From: Muraenolepis orangiensis
Taxonomy: Eukaryota; Chordata; Actinopteri; Gadiformes; Muraenolepididae
Assembly: GCA_027704905.1 (NCBI GenBank)
Contig: CM051005.1
Location: forward strand, 15,499,544-15,563,543
Reading direction: 5' to 3'
DNA length: 64,000 nucleotides
Under the pieces are notes generated by a model, which was not told where the DNA came from, searched no databases, and saw only the letters and a program-made list of their open reading frames with translations. Shown in pieces: positions 62,817 to 64,000 of the stretch (position 1 is the first letter of the stretch; each line of letters opens with the position of its first letter). A program made the position numbers and the translations under genes.

Positions 62817-64000
62817 CTGGAAGAAAGGCAAAAACACAAACAGGCTCAGTCACCCGGGCTTTATCGGAAGCACCGAAAACCAAACCGTATCGCCTTTACC
62901 CGTCATTGCCCCCGCCCCTCATCGGCTAATTATACACGACACACTGACAGACAAGTCTAGATGTGTTTTGTGTTTACCGTATCTGCGGTGAGTGTTACGT
63001 ATAAAACTGATTGTGTTTCTGGAGGACAAAAGCTGTCATAAGAGTTCTTATGAAACACCGTCTCCCCAGCTGTAAGTATTCGTCATCTACTGACTCATTT
63101 GGCTCACTTGTTTACGGCACGCCTAGAAGTGTGGATTTTACTTTAATCAGCTTCAGGCTTTGGTGTGCCTCGGTTGATATTGACAGTTCACGGGAGAAGA
63201 GTGTTTTCAAATAAAACACATTATCGCACCACATTGCCAGCTTATCGCCAGAGTCTGCCGATATGGACAATGTGTCTAGGAGCGTCTGGCCACCAACAAA
63301 GCACAGTGACACACAGGGAGAACGCAAACAGAGAGGGGAGGGAGGGGGGGAGTGAGAATACGAGTCATAAACACGACCTTTATCCCAGTTCCCAAGCAGT
63401 CCTCCCCCTGGCTTCCCCCATGCTCTCTCTCTCTAGAGGGTCCCTACATATTACACGCAGCTCACCCCCCCGCCAACCCCCCCCCACCCCCCCCGCCACC
63501 TCCCCCCTTCCCCTCCCCTCCCCTCTCTCTCTCTCATGTCACACCCCCCCCTTCACGTGCACAACAGCCTGTGTGTGATGTAGGAATGCGTGGCCAGCGC
63601 ATGCACAGCTTGCGGGTGGTGAAGGAGGGAGAGAGGAGCTAGAGATTGCCGTGGCGATGCGGCAATCTCAGGAAGTGTGATAATTGATGATTAAGCCTGG
63701 TTTTAATCTACTTAAGGGTCGGGGCTATCTCATAGTGGCTCTATTCTCAACAGGCAGTTCTCTAGCTGGTTGTATTCTAGTCGACAGATAAAAATGAGAG
63801 ATATGCACAAAACCTGAAGGGGGGTGGGGGGGTATTCTGTGGGGATGACCTTTCCTCCAGACACGCCGGACGCCTGATTGATGGCTCGTGGCCCGAGCTC
63901 AGGCCTCGGGGCTCTGGGGATTTCCTCAACCTCTGGCACACTTCTTCTTCTTCTTCTTCTTCTAACGCTTCATTATAGGCCAAGAGTCAGGAGAAGAAGG
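62817..64000. other. angptl4 intron sequence
   Basis: No further exon recognised on either strand. It holds a C-rich low-complexity stretch (about 63466-63550) and a short TTC array (63944-63963). Confidence 0.45.

Overview
The window is teleost fish nuclear DNA: vertebrate genes with many short exons and GT-AG introns, fish-type SINE, LINE and hAT remnants, and an extreme load of long dinucleotide repeats (about twenty (TG/CA)n or (TC/GA)n arrays, many 130-210 bp long). That repeat load resembles codfishes (Gadiformes), but this is only an inference; the sequence itself proves no more than teleost.

Six genes are present. On the + strand, in order: crtc1 (CREB-regulated transcription coactivator 1; 16 coding exons, 2495-17643), med26 (Mediator subunit 26; 3 exons, 23884-27128), cnn2 (calponin 2; 7 exons, 30242-37529), rps15 (small ribosomal subunit protein uS19; 4 exons, 39061-40842) and dpp9 (dipeptidyl peptidase 9; 19 coding exons, 42720-56753). 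On the - strand, convergent with dpp9, is the 3' part of angptl4 (angiopoietin-like 4; three exons encoding the fibrinogen-like domain, 61654-62816); its N-terminal exons are not in the window. Splice sites and phases close exactly for the first five, giving proteins of about 607, 624, 324, 145 and 860 residues. As I recall, all six human orthologues lie on chromosome 19p13, so this is a shuffled but conserved synteny block. The genes do not form one pathway: two are transcription co-regulators, one is an actin-binding protein, one ribosomal, one a cytosolic protease, and one a secreted lipoprotein-lipase regulator.

Layout: 1-2494 holds a (CT)n tract and a decayed L2/CR1-like LINE ending upstream of crtc1. 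crtc1 introns carry a telomere-like 28-bp minisatellite, a foldback element and several (TG)n arrays. 17644 to about 22760 is probably a long AT-rich crtc1 3' UTR containing a perfect 32-bp hairpin. dpp9 introns are crowded with hAT-like elements, SINEs, minisatellites and dinucleotide arrays. 58330-60430 is repeat-derived spacer, and 62817-64000 holds no recognisable exon.

The most interesting signals concern splicing. (1) The 3' splice site of crtc1 exon 8 has been tandemly amplified into nine equivalent acceptors. (2) crtc1 has an AT-AC intron with textbook minor-spliceosome signals. (3) The last dpp9 intron has about 78 AC repeats just after its donor and about 92 TG repeats just before its acceptor, able to pair and bring the splice sites together. 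(4) Several other acceptors have (TG)n where a polypyrimidine tract is expected.
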